From Cheiracanthium punctorium (lineage: Eukaryota > Arthropoda > Arachnida > Araneae > Cheiracanthiidae): a stretch of 64,000 bases of DNA. The notes under the pieces were generated by a model. That model was not told where the DNA came from, made no database searches, and saw only the letters and a program-made list of their open reading frames with translations. Below, in pieces: positions 11,681 through 25,974 of this stretch; positions within the stretch are counted from its first letter, which is position 1; each line of letters opens with the position of its first letter. A program made the translations under genes and the position numbers. The stretch spans positions 91,205 through 155,204 of the forward strand of contig JAWZYV010012537.1 of the NCBI GenBank assembly GCA_038373885.1, in the 5' to 3' direction.

Positions 11681-12672
11681 GAAAAAACACTGTTGCTATA
11701 ATATAAAAAAAAAACTATCTCATATCCAAAAAAAAAAAGAATACAATTGAGTTTTTTTTTTTTTTTTTTAACAAAGCCGTCGACAGATGGCGCAAAAATA
11801 TAGAATACGCAGTTTTTAATAAATAAAATCACATGAATAAGTTTTTCCTTCTGTCGGGATTTATAAGCGGAATTCGGGGCAAGCACACAAATCCGAAATA
11901 CATGTTACACAAACAAACAAACGCAAAATAAGTTTTTGAAACTTTCATTCAGTTCAAATTATGAATTTTTCTGCGTATACCGTAATATTTTATACCGTGA
12001 AATAATATTTGATATTTTGATTTTATTATTTCAATACTGCAATAATTTAGCGATTTTAATCAGAGTATCAGATAAGCATTGATTGTTTATATTTGTTATG
12101 ATTTAAACTAGTTCTCTACTTTTGCTTACGTATGTCTTTTGTCAGAATGGTAAAATATATTTTAATTTTTTAATGTCTTTATTATTTGTGTTAGTTTTGT
12201 GAGGTATTGTCTTTTGAATATTATTTGTTTGCATTATTAAATTTATTCTACTAAAAAGTTGAGGGGGGGGCACAGCCCCCCCCCTCACATAAAAAGTAAT
12301 TAAATTTTATTAAACCTAATCTATATATACATGTAAGCTTGTAAGCTGTTTATAATTTATTTTTTCATAAAAATATTTAAAAGCCATTAAAATAAATCGC
12401 AACAAACTTAACGTCGAGGATCAATTATCTCGGAAACCAGCACCATCCGATTCGCCATATTGTTTACAATTGGCATCGGCAAAGCAAACTTGTGTTGGCG
12501 ACAAGATTTTGTCGACAAAACAAAAGCGCACCATAAAGGACTAATACTAAAGCTCTTCCGACGAGTGTTATCATTCACAAATATGATACTAGATGGCAGC
12601 ACCATTATTTATTACAAGCAAAAGTGAAATTCTGAAAGAGTAATTTGAACTATTCATTTTTTGAGCAATTCT
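11681..12672. other. non-coding A+T-rich block
   Basis: No gene is seen. At 12262-12297 a G-run and C-run (GGGGGGGGGCACAGCCCCCCCCC) form a hairpin like those of hAT MITEs in this window, but no target duplication was found. Confidence 0.4.
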
Positions 12673-12749
12673 AATCTTAATCGAATACCAAGATTGGTAT
12701 TCGATTAAGATTACCAAGTACCAATCTTGGTATTCGATTGGTACTTGGT
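12673..12749. repeat. two adjacent perfect hairpins
   Basis: The first inverted repeat (12673-12712) has 19-bp arms, starting AATCTTAATCGAATACCAA, with a GA loop. The second (12713-12749) has 14-bp arms, ACCAAGTACCAATC, with a 9-nt loop. Both are exact. The loop and arms share the words TTGGTATTCG and TACCAA, suggesting one was built from the other. Confidence 0.85.
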
Positions 12750-13455
12750 AGAATAATCGAATATCTAACACATAAGATTATTTTATTTCTTCAGGTCAAA
12801 GTAAGGGGAATCATGAATACAATTTGAGTTTGCCGGTAGAAAGGGAACTTTGAGACGTCTTGCAGAGAAAGTTTTTTTTTTTTAATGTTGTTTCTAATAA
12901 AATTATTCGTTTTCAAAATATTATTATCACAATATATAGTATCAGATTTTACATCAGAACTTGTTATAAAATGCATGCTTTATTAAAAATATAAATCCTG
13001 CTTTAAATTGATATGCAAGCAGTCCATTATCATTTTAAAACAGGATATGGATAATGTACTTTCCGAATATTATAAAGGTATAGTCAGACAGATGTGTATA
13101 ACATATATCGATTTTTAATTAATTTATTAATTTGCATTTTTTAGTAAAGCTTAGCCCGTAATAGAGTAACTTAAATATTTGAAGTTGTTTAGTGCTGCCA
13201 TCTATAGGCTTTACTATTAAGTAGAAATTATGCTTTTTTTCCAATTGCTATTTGAAAGTAAAAAGTAAAATCTAATTTGAAAAAAATTGCATGATTCATG
13301 GTGATAAAATAAAATTAGCCATACCATTAACAATCTGCATTAGACCCTGTAAAAAAAAAAGTGTGGTTTTCTGTGCTCGCCTCTATAGCTCCACACAGAG
13401 GCGTAGTGAGGGCATCATGATTGCTAGAGAACTATGAAATATGCCAACTAAAAGG

Positions 13456-13620
13456 ACGTATTATCCCGGTGGTCATTCCCGCCAAACTGTTTTTTCGTCA
13501 AATGAGTTGCCAAACTGTTGCCAATCGTATTCAAAACCATTAATAATTTCCTGTGCCCGGCATTTATCTCGGCAAAAAATCGCTCGTCTTGGCGGACCGC
13601 CGGGATAATACGTAAGTACC
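13456..13620. mobile_element. MITE, copy 2 of the 9173-9344 family
   Basis: It matches 9173-9344 through ACGTATTATCCC, the central AATCGTATTCAAAACC and the right terminus CGCCGGGATAATACGTAAG. Its first ~9 terminal bases are lost or altered at the left. It has no coding content. Confidence 0.8.
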
Positions 13621-13934
13621 ACTAAAAATTTGGAAAATTCTCAATTAGCCTCAATCAAAGTTGCCTAAGTCAAATCACTTTCTCCATCATTTCTTTCCAT
13701 TATAACCCTTTCTGCGTCTTGATAAAGCGCAAAAATAAAGTTACTTTCACTGTGCAACAAGTTCAGGCAGTGGCATGTTCAAAGGGGATGTACATGTTTA
13801 AGATTTCCTTTCTAGACTCTATTAGTACTTTCCTGCAGTGGCCCACAAAGGTTTTGCCTTGGACGGGCCCAGCACATAAAACTGTGACATCAAATCCTAG
13901 TGGGGACAAGATAGTGCACTGCATATGAGCAGCC

Positions 13935-13943
13935 AAATTTAAG
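13935..13943. repeat. 9-bp target site duplication, left copy (AAATTTAAG)
   Basis: Identical to 22994-23002 and immediately adjacent to the inverted terminus AGGTGCATTTCGCC. Confidence 0.85.
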
Positions 13944-15048
13944 AGGTGCATTTCGCCAGCCCCCCCACCAAAACCGATTTCGATGAAAATGGTTCAGATC
14001 GTTTGTACCTCGTTTGTACCCGTTTGTACCAGCAAACTTTTCGTTTGTACCTCATTGGTATCTTCACAATAAGCGTTTCCTTGTGGGGGGGGCTGGCGAA
14101 ACGGTAGCCCCCCCACCAACGAATTTTCAAAAATGAACGATGCCAATCGTTTGTACCTCGTTTGTACCCGTTTGTGCCAACAAAATTTTCGTTTGTACCT
14201 CACTGGTAGTTTAACTATAAGCGTATCCTTGTGGGGGGCTGGAGAAACGGTAGCCCCCCCACCAACGAATTTTCAAAAATGAACGGTGCCAATCGTTTGT
14301 ACCCGTTTGTACCAGCAAAATTTTCGTTTGTACCTCACTAGTAGTTTAACTACAGGCGCATCTTTGTGTGTGTGGGGGGGGCAAGCATTTCGCCAGCCCC
14401 CCCACCAACGAATTTTCAAAAATGAACGGTGCCAATCGTTTGTACCAGCAAAATTTTCGTTTGTACCTCACTAGTAGTTTAACTACAGGCGCATCTTTGT
14501 GTGTGGGGGGGGGCAAGCATTTCGCCAGCCCCCCCACCAACGAATTTTCAAAAATAAACGGTGCCAATCGTTTGTACCTCGTTTGTACCCGTTTGTACCA
14601 GCAAAGTTTTCGTTTGTACCTCACTAGTAGTTTAACTACAGGCGCATCTTTGTGTGTGTGGGGGGGGGCGGCAAGCATTTCGCCAGCCCCCCCACCAACG
14701 AATTTTCAAAAATGAACGGTGCCAATCGTTTGTACCCGTTTGTACCAGCAAAATTTTCGTTTGTACCTCACTAGTACTTTAACTACAGGCGCATCTTTGT
14801 GTGTGTGGGGGGGGGGCAAGCATTTCGCCAGCCCCCCCACCAACGAATTTTCAAAAATGATCGGTGCCAATCGTTTGTACCTCGTTTGTACCCGTTTGTA
14901 CCAGCAAAATTTTCGTTTGTACCTCACTAGTAGTTTAACTACAGGCGTTTCTTTGTGTGTTGGGGGGGGGGGCAAGCATTTCGCCAGCCCCCCCCCACCA
15001 ACGAATTTTCAAATATGAACGGTGCCAATCGTTTGTACCCCGTTTGTA
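13944..15048 (+). repeat. left tandem-repeat terminus of the foldback-like element
   Basis: There are about seven ~130-160-bp units. Each reads CCCCCCCACCAACGAATTTT, then a short spacer and AATCG, then two to four GTTTGTACC subrepeats, CAGCAAAATTTTC, GTTTGTACCTCACTAG, and a G-run. The outer units carry the GGTATCTTCACAATAAGCG or TATAAGCGTATCCTTGTG variant. The inner ones carry TACAGGCGCATCTTTGTGTG. Open frames in this array are repeat artefacts, not genes. Confidence 0.9.
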
Positions 15049-15472
15049 TATGGCGTTGTCAGATGGCGCTACGCACACTGTGTAACTGCGCATCTTCTGC
15101 TTCTGCGCAATCTCAGGTTGTTTATATTTCCATCGATGCGAAGTAAATGGAGATCGTTGAATTAGCAGAACTTCAAAAAATTAAATACATAAACTTAAGA
15201 ACGTGGTATAACGTGCTTTAATTACACCATTGTCTTAGAATACTGTTTCGTAATGATTATAGGCAATAGTTTCGAAGCGAAGTGATATTATTCTTTGTTA
15301 AATGCCAGTTACACTGCCCGTTAGGCCATTAAACTCCAATAAACTCCTAAATATTATGTATGCCATGTCTGTTATTACTTTGCCCAAAAGTTGTATTTTA
15401 AGAAATGTTAGTAAATTTAGAAGAATGTAGTTTGTGTTAACGTAATATTTATAAGCGATATATATAGTGTAA
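15049..15472. other. unique sequence just inside the left terminus
   Basis: It is slightly GC-richer than its surroundings up to ~15145. A short frame opens at ATG 15147 (MEIVELAELQKIKY) and closes within ~25 codons. This could be the remnant first exon of the element's own gene, but no homology is recognised. Confidence 0.3.
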
Positions 15473-17746
<2,274 letters not shown>

Positions 17747-18063
17747 ATGGAGACTCCCTGGATTCTAAATAATTATCATGAATTACCGATGATTCTTACT
17801 GGAGATTTTAATGTTAATTTTCGCCCTCAAGAATCTCAGCCGTTAGTTGATTTTTTCAAAGAAAAATTTGATCTAACTATGAATACTTCTCGACTTCAAT
17901 CAACAACGCGTCGCGTTTCGGTACAACGATAGATGCTGGATTTTCAAGAAAATTAGCAAATTTAGAGAGTAAAATTTATGTTTCACATTATAGTTACCAC
18001 AAACCTCTAATTTCATACATAAAAAATTATGATGACATTCAACTACCTATTTCCAATGAATAA
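17747..18063 (+). pseudogene. endonuclease/exonuclease-phosphatase (EEP) domain relic of a Helitron-type gene
   Basis: The frame from 17747 reads LPMILTGDFNVNF, then PLVDFFKEKFDLTMN. This is the GDFN core of an EEP nuclease as found at the end of some Helitron and PIF1-helicase polyproteins. A frameshift near 17910 moves the homology to another frame (FGTTIDAGFSRKL, then YSYHKPLISYI), which ends at TAA 18061-18063. The upstream helicase part is missing. It lies within the foldback-like element and is not functional. Confidence 0.65.
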
Positions 18064-18396
18064 TATGAATATAACATTTATATAATCTTTGTAAAGTACA
18101 TGAATAATAAATATAATTAAATTTTAATATGATATTTATTTTAAGTATAATCATTTGAGTGATCTGTGTCGTAAACGTCAAAGAAGTTTTACTTCAACCG
18201 CGCGTAAAGATTACACGCATACACTTTTTTTTTTCTTGGCTTGAAATGCGATATGGTGAGGATGACCGAAACCGGTTGACAACCGTGACGTCACTAAACC
18301 GAAGAATGGCCGCAACCAATAGCACCGGTGCATAACCTAGCATAACCGACCGGTGAATTCTCCAGCGGGCCCAATGATTTTGTATGTAACCTAAGG

Positions 18397-19632
18397 CAGT
18401 GTTGTAGTCCTAAGAAAAAAAGGGGGGGGGGACGCTCATTTTTCACGAAATTTAACCTACACTTATCGGATTCATTAATTGTAATTATTCCTTAAACAGC
18501 CAATAAAACTAATTTAACCATCATTTGTTTATTAATTAATTAAATTGAACTCATTGCTAAATTATTGATTACTTGTTAATAATCTAAAATAAGTATTTTG
18601 GATCAACCGTGTAAGCTACTTAATTTGTTGTTGCAAACATGTAATCGGATTTGTGTGCTTGGCTCGAAGCCCTCTTAAAATCCTGGTCAAAAGAACAGCA
18701 CAAGGGGGAGTGGTGCCCTCCGTTGGGGTTTTTGTAAGGGGTCCTAACCCGTATTCACGCTAAGTTTCGGAGAAAACCACGAACTGTTACGGACGCGCCA
18801 TCGGAGCTACCTAATTTTTTCCATTTACATTTGTCAACAATCCAATGTTGCTGTTGTTATTGTAAACACGTATAGCGGATTTGTGTGCTTGGCTCGAAGC
18901 CCGGTTATAAATCCTCGTCAGAAAGACAACACAAAATGGGTGCCCTCTGTGGAGGTCTTTCTAAGGGGTCCTAACCTGTATCTAGGCAAAGTTTCGGAGA
19001 GAACCACGGAAAACTCCGGTTAGATCGACAGACGCGCAATGGGACCCGAACCCGGGACCTTCATACTTAGCCCGTCTACCATTTCTAGTTTTATAACCAC
19101 TGTGCCATGGTGAGGCAACAATCCAATGTCCTAACTCGTATTTCGGCAAAGTTTCGGAGAGAACCAAGGAAAACTCCGAACGGTTAGATCGACGGACGCG
19201 CAATGGGACCCGAACCCCATAGTTTTATAACCGCCGTGCCATGGTGAGGCAACAATCCAATGTCAAAGTGACAGATTTTCTTTTGGATTGGTACGTGACT
19301 ATTCGCTACCCCGATTTTTGTCACTTTTTCGGAAAGACATTTTTTTTACCAAGAGTGCGTTCGGAAAGATTATAATCTGTTCTATTCTCATGGATAAGTT
19401 TTCACTTCTGAAGTGTTTAAGAAATCCTTTCAATCCCATTTGTAAAGTCGATACAAACACTCAAAAGTTTCCTTTTGATTTTTATACCGATGTACTTAAA
19501 AAAGTTAATTTCTTCACAGAATTTAAAAAAAAACCTTGTAAATGAGCGTCCCCCTGAGAATAAAAAGTGGGGGGACGTTTGGGCTGAAGTGAAAGAGTAG
19601 AGGGACGGCGTCCCCCTTCGACTACACCACTG
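18397..19632. mobile_element. hAT-like non-autonomous element with near-perfect 8-bp duplication
   Basis: The ends are CAGTGTTGTAGTC and GACTACACCACTG. The flanks are ACCTAAGG at 18389-18396 and ACCTAAGA at 19633-19640, a 7/8 match. Near both ends there is a G-rich GGGGGACG(C/T)(T/C) module. Three SINE copies lie inside. No transposase is seen. Confidence 0.7.
18640..19256 (-). mobile_element. cluster of three tRNA-derived SINE copies
   Basis: The best copy (about 18830-19115, minus strand) starts GCCTCACCATGGCACAGTGG. It has a box B GGTTCGGGTCCC, the body CAGGTTAGGACCCCTTAG, and the tail GCTTCGAGCCAAGCACACAA. A 5'-truncated copy lies at about 18640-18812. A shortened copy lies at about 19130-19256 (GGTTCGGGTCCC again). 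The word AACAATCCAATGT recurs at the three junctions, consistent with duplication during insertion or amplification. Confidence 0.65.
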
Positions 19633-20123
19633 ACCTAAGACGACCATACGTCCTCGAAATTCGAGGACAGTCCCCAAATATAGATAGTATATTAAGTTTG
19701 ACCCCAAATGTCCTCAAATTTAGAGATGTGTACTTTATCTTCTTCAAAGTTACCGTTAATACTTTCTGGGGGGGAAAACTGAAGAAATAGAAAAAGAAAA
19801 CAACAAAAACCGCCTTCTTCTTACAGAAACAACTAAACTCATCTCTGAAAAGGTTTGTTCTCATGCGCAATAGAATATGAATTAGGCTATAAATATGACT
19901 TTCCATATTTCTTTCACGTATTACGTATTTCAAAAAATCAATTAATATTCGCAAATCTAAACTAGGAAATTTATCTCTTACACGAATACTTTAGTGTCCC
20001 CAAGTTTTGTTTAGATTCGAGGACAATGGTTGATTTGTCCCCAAATTACCGTTTAGAAATATGGTCACCTTAATGTAACCCCCCTCCCGTCCGTTGAAGG
20101 AAGTTCGCGTACGCTACTGCTGC

Positions 20124-20611
20124 TAGAGATGAGTTCGGGCTCATTTTTTGAAGCCCGAGCCCGAAATTTCAGTTAAGATTTTTAAAAAATTCAATTACTT
20201 CATTGATAGAATACAATAAATTTTGCCGTTTGCGCAAATTAAAGACAAATATAGTTGCAAACTCCGAATGCACTTTCTAATTTTTTGTATCCGTCCTTTA
20301 TCAAAAAATGTCGGATCTCATGACTAATTAATGAATATAAACCGCCCTTCTAAAATACCCAAAGAGCTTCATGCACCTTCTAGGCGCCCGTGCCGCTATT
20401 TTTATTTGTTTATTTATTTTTCTTTTATAAGTACTTTTATTTTCCTCATGAATCACTTTTCAAAATCTATTTCAAGCAGTATGTTCAATAAAGGAGAAAT
20501 TTTTCATGAGCCCGAGCCCGAACACAATTGTGAATTACAGAGCCCGAGCCCGGTTCGGGCCCGGGCTCGGGCTCGGGCTTTCGGGCTCGGGCTGAGCCCG
20601 TCTCATCTCTA
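20124..20611. mobile_element. hAT-type MITE with 8-bp duplication ACTGCTGC
   Basis: The ends are TAGAGATGAGTTCGGGCTC and GAGCCCGTCTCATCTCTA. Exact ACTGCTGC copies flank it at 20116-20123 and 20612-20619. Both sub-termini are rich in GAGCCC/GGGCTC hexamers. The TAGAGATG start is typical of hAT ends. No reading frame of its own. Confidence 0.85.
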
Positions 20612-20956
20612 ACTGCTGCACGTTAATACCTCTTTCTATCAGGAAATTTTTTTTGTGCCTCTTTTGTGTTTTGAGCTAACAGATGCTTCCCGTTTATATG
20701 TTGAGGGGAAGGGTGTAATTATTAATCTTTGTCGAAATTAAAGAAATTGCTATAAATGAGAGAATTTATAAATAATTATTATTATCTAGTGAAAACAAAC
20801 ATTAGTTTGTTCAGGCTCGGGGGGATACAAAAGAAAAAGAAAAAAAAATCGTTTAACATAGTTAACTGCACCCGATTGAACCGTACTTTGGCTTATATGA
20901 ATCTGCATTATCACATTCACTTTTCTTCTATTATAGCTATTAATATAGCTATTATA

Positions 20957-22993
20957 ACTAGTCAGGTACAAACGAAAATTTTGCTGGTACAAACGGGTAC
21001 AAACGAGGTACAAACGATTGGCACCGTTCATTTTTGAAAATTCGTTGGTGGGGGGGCTGGCGAAATGCTTGCCCCCCCCCCAACACACAAAGAAACGCCT
21101 GTAGTTAAACTACTAGTGAGGTACAAACGAAAATTTTGCGGGTACAAACGGGTACAAACGAGGTACAAACGATTGGCACCGTTCATTTTTGAAAATTCGT
21201 TGGTGTGGGGGCTGGCGAAATGCTTGCCCCCCCCCCCCAACACACAAAGAAACGTAGTTAAACTACTAGAGAGGTACAAACGAAAATTTTGCGGGTACAA
21301 ACGAGGTACAAACGACTGGCACCGTTCATTTTTGAAAATTCGTTGGTGGGGGGGCTGGCGAAATGCTTGCCCCCCCAACACACAAAGAAACGCCTGTAGT
21401 TAAACTACTAGTGAGGTACAAACGAAAATTTTGCGGGTACAAACGGGTACAAACGAGGTACAAACGATTGGCACCGTTCATTTTTGAAAATTCGTTGGTG
21501 GGGGGGCTGGCGAAATGCTTGCCCCCCCCACACACACAAAGATGCGCCTGTAGTTAAACTACTAGTGAGGTACAAACGAAAATTTTGCTGGTACAAACGG
21601 GTACAAACGATTGGCACCGTTCATTTTTGAAAATTCGTTGGTGGGGGGACTACCGTTTCTCCAGCCCCCCCACAAGGATACGCTTATAGTTAAACTACCA
21701 GTGAGGTACAAACGAAAATTTTGTTGGTACAAACGGGTACAAACGATTGGCACCAATCATTTTTGAAAATTCGTTGGTGGGGGGGCTACCGTTTCTCCAG
21801 GCCCCCCACAAGGATACGCTTATAGTTAAACTACCAGTGAGGTACAAACGAAAATTTTGTTGGTACAAACGGGTACAAACCAGGTACAAACGATTGGCAC
21901 CGTTCATTTTTGAAAATTCGTTAGTGGGGGGGCTGGCGAAATGCTTGCCCCCCCCCCACACACACACACAAAGATGCGCCTGTAGTTAAACTACTAGTGA
22001 GGTACAAACGAAAATTTTGCTGGTACAAACGGGTACAAACGAGGTACAAACGATTGGCACCGTTCATTTTTGAAAATTCGTTGGTGGGGGGGCTACCGTT
22101 TCTCCAGCCCCCCCACAAGGATACGCTTATAGTTAAACTACCAGTGAGGTACAAACGAAAATTTTGTTGGTACAAACGGGTACAAACGATTGGCACCATT
22201 CATTTTTGAAAATTCGTTGGTGGGGGGGCTACCGTTTCTCCAGGCCCCCCACAAGGATACGCTTATAGTTAAACTACCAGTGAGGTACAAACGAAAATTT
22301 TGTTGGTACAAACGGGTACAAACGAGGTACAAACGATTGGCACCGTTCATTTTTGAAAATTCGTTAGTGGGGGGGCTGGCGAAATGCTGGCCCCCCCCCA
22401 CACACACACACAAAGATGCGCCTGTAGTTAAACTACTAGTGAGGTACAAACGAAAATTTTGCTGGTACAAACGGGTACAAACGAGGTACAAACGATTGGC
22501 ACCGTTCATTTTTGAAAATTCGTTGGTGGGGGGGCTACCGTTTCTCCAGCCCCCCCACAAGGATACGCTTATAGTTAAACTACCAGTGAGGTACAAACGA
22601 AAATTTTGTTGGTACAAACGGGTACAAACGAGGTACAAACGATGGGCACCGTTCATTTTTGAAAATTCGTTGGTGGGGGGGGGTACCGTTTCTCCAGCCC
22701 CCCCACAAGGATACGCTTATAGTTAAACTACCAGTGAGGTACAAACGAAAATTTTGTTGGTACAAACGGGTACAAACGAGGTACAAACGATTGGCATCGT
22801 TCATTTTTGAAAATTCGTTGGTGGGGGGGCTAGGCATTTCACCAGCCCCCCCACAAGGAAACGCTTATTGTGAAGATACCAATGAGGTACAAACGAAAAG
22901 TTTGCTGGTACAAACGGGTACAAACGAGGTACAAACGATCTGAACCATTTTCATCGAAATCGGTTTTGGTGGGGGGGCTGGCGAAATGCACCT
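20957..22993 (-). repeat. right tandem-repeat terminus of the foldback-like element
   Basis: About fourteen units, inverted relative to 13944-15048. The inner units carry the CGCCTGTAGTTAAACTACTAG variant. The outer ones alternate with or switch to the GGATACGCTTATAGTTAAAC variant. The last unit has AAACGCTTATTGTGAAGATACC and the terminal AAAATGGTTCAGATC-type sequence (seen as its reverse complement). Long open frames on both strands here are by-products of the repeat. Confidence 0.9.
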
Positions 22994-23002
22994 AAATTTA
23001 AG

Positions 23003-25966
23003 AGCGTTCGAAAAAGAAAAATTTAAAGCATAAGGTTTGTAAAAAAAAAAAAAAAAAAGAGAGAGAGAGAGAGAGAGACGGACTTATTTTAATTTGCACA
23101 TGGGTAGCCAAAAGTTGAGAGTCAGTTCTTAGAACCACCCGAAAAAACGTGGAACATACATTTTTTATCCTTAATAGACTCTTCTGCGATTCAATATACT
23201 TGAATGTTTTTTAATTGTTTTTATTTATTTATCTTAACTGCTAAAAATAAGAATTTGGTTGCCGTAAGTCTTATAATGTATCAAACTGTCAAAAATTACA
23301 TGCTGATTTAATAAAGCAAAGCTAACTCTTGTGGTAGGATGTCCAGACCCCTGCATCCCTCCCTTGCCTACGCCACTACTTCCCCGTATTGTTTTTCGAA
23401 TCGAATCGGGAATGAATTGGAGAGCAAAGTATCTGGTAGGGGATATTTAAAACAATGAAAGAAAGTAGGTAAAACAATTTTAAGATTAAAAATGAAATTC
23501 TTCGTTTTCTTCATGTCTGATGGGAAGATTATGAGGATGCTTCGTTGCTGATTCAAGCTACTTGAAGATATCTAGCATGATATGCGGTATAACATGAAAA
23601 ATGGTGCGATGTGGTATAATTTAGTAGCCAAATTTTTTATAAGTAAATTATTCAATATACTTTATTTCTTTTTTAAAGTTGTTTTTTTTTTGTTTTTTTT
23701 TTAATGAGGCACAGCACCGACAATCCTAGTAATAGTTAATGCATTACTGGCTGCTTACCTTCTGTTGTGAACGCAAATAAATGTACACATATAAATAATA
23801 TCGATCAATCGAATTTTCCTCAGTTAATCACATAGTTATGCAGATTTTACTTTCAAATTTTTACTAAAACGTTTGCACCTGAAGGACAATACTTCGAATT
23901 GAGCATTAATCAAAACAATGTGGCCGTGTATGAACTTGTCAATGTCTAATTTTAATTGTTAAAAGGGGCTGCTTTTTTACAACCTTACACATCATCAGCA
24001 TCACAATAAATACACCACAATAGGAAATGGGACAGTAATCTGGTGTCTAATTATATCTTTTGTGACCCAAGTCAGCGAATGAAAAATCTTGTCCAAACTT
24101 CTCTGCATTATTAATAGCTAAATATGGGATGCATTGTGATGGTAAACAGCCAAATGCAGCGTGACCTCGATATTTCAAAATTCTTCATATCTCCAATAAA
24201 TTAGTTTTCCCTCAGAAACTGGCTTTCTTTTATTTTACCAAGTAATCTCGAAAACTCGAGTTTTTTCGGTGTCAATTTGACTTCGAGCTATAGAGGTTGT
24301 ACTATACATGAAAAGAAGAAGGAGAGGGCCGAAGCGATATATAATTGAGAAAACACACATATTTTGCTGTCATTTTATGCCCATAGGACACTACAAACCT
24401 TGAGAATGTCACTTCAGTCCCTTCCAAATCTGGATTCTCTGACCCTCCCACCACGGTTTACCACGCTCTTTTTATGATACTAGAAAAAAAATGTATGTAT
24501 GTATGTATGTATAACTCGGCTGTTCGAGCCTCGTCAGGGGGAGACCCCCTGAACCCTCCCTAATTTTTTAGTTTCATTATTACCATATTAAAATGATATT
24601 AATTAACTATGTCATTTTATCTCTCATCTTTCGTGTATTTCGCCTGGTAACCCTATGTTGAAATTTTTATGATTGTAACCTATTTATAGAAAAATACATG
24701 TCATGCATATTCTACAACTTACGAGATATTGTAACAATAGATTAAGGATATTGTAACAAGGCTGTTGTGAACTAATAGTATTTAAATATATGTAAAAAAT
24801 ACATGTAATGCATATTCTACAGCTTACGAAATATTGTAACAATAGATTAAAGATGTTGTGAACTAATAGTATTTAAATATATGCAAAATACTCAACGACT
24901 TTTATGTCGCATTTTATGTCTTTTTTTTTGGGGGGGGGACACATTTTTCGGACAATTTTCAATAGAGGAGGTGAGAGATAAAATTACATAGTCATTAGTT
25001 TCACAAAACGCACATTCTTTTGCATAATTTTAAAGATTTAATACTGATATCAATACAACAACAAAAAAATTAAAATATTTGCAATATAAAAAAAGTTAAA
25101 CGGTAATAATTATCGAGATACATTAGATATTGAAGATTGCAGTGAGTTATCAGCAGTTTGTTGGGTAGCCTTAATTTTTTATTAGAGCGTCACATCGATG
25201 TTTCATTGAGCTGACGAGAGTTTTAAGCTCAGAAAAATAACAGTGATGGACCTGGAAAGTTAGAAATTACAATCATTTCATTACTGTATTTGTTTTTCAG
25301 ATTAAAATAATAATAACTTTCATTCTATTGCACATACTTAAATTTAGTTTTGTGTATTGAAACCAGTGTTCAATACACAAAATTATTTTAAAAAATCTGT
25401 TAAATTCTCTTTAAAATGATGTATGAGTTTTGCATTTTGTGAAATATAGCACTTTCTATAAGCCATACAAAGTTAGGACACCTAAATATTTCAAAAAGTG
25501 TCCACAATTTTGGCCATCCGTTTTTTTTTTTTTTTTTTTCCCGCCTGAAACATAATTTTCCCAAGTGAAGAATGGGATTTTGCCAACTGGGATATATTTT
25601 TGAGAAGGGATACTTCCCTCCCTGTTCCCCCCTTAGTGATGACTCTGACTTCACAAGTAACTGCAGGCCACTTTCCATTTCACGCGCGCGTTTTCGGTCG
25701 TACAATGTATTTGAATGGGGATTTTCGGCCGACGTTTTATACCGACCGGCAGTGGACTGTCCTTCACGGAACAATAGAGGGGGGAGGTGTGTAATCACAA
25801 TATTATTCACGGTCCCCAATTATCTTTTGTCGGTTTAATACCGGAGTACCTCCCTCTTTCTCTGCGGTGGGTAAAATTTATTGCTTACAAGTGAGAATTA
25901 GGCAATAAAGTGATCACTGCAATGAATTGCGCATTAATGTGACTGGTCTCCTACTGGTTTCCGTTG
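23003..25966. other. non-coding; simple repeats, a tandem duplication and MITE traces
   Basis: An A-run then (GA)n lies at 23040-23078. A ~105-bp direct duplication occurs at about 24690-24890, both copies holding ACATGTXATGCATATTCTACA and AACTAATAGTATTTAAATATATG. At about 24155-24305 inverted GACCTCGATATTTC / GAGCTATAGAGGTTGT ends resemble a pogo-type MITE. No protein homology was recognised, including in the open stretch around 25572-25838. Confidence 0.45.
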
Positions 25967-25974
25967 GCGGAAAA

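Noticed and set aside
11206..12300. A hAT element starting CAGTGGCGTAGC at ~11206
   Set aside because: The terminus-like word is there, but I found no matching right end or 8-bp duplication.
13939..15146. Many open frames of 60-115 codons rich in RLYQQNFRLYLTSS or VRYKRKFCWYKR on either strand
   Set aside because: They are translations of the foldback tandem repeat in different frames. Their length and similarity follow from unit periodicity, not from coding constraint.
18845..19115. Genuine tRNA gene
   Set aside because: Box A- and box B-like segments exist but no cloverleaf with a sound anticodon stem could be drawn; multiple truncated copies with a shared body mark a SINE.
20960..22943. 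Long open frames up to 178 codons in the right array
   Set aside because: Same cause: frames on both strands stay open together, which is typical of repeat DNA lacking stops.
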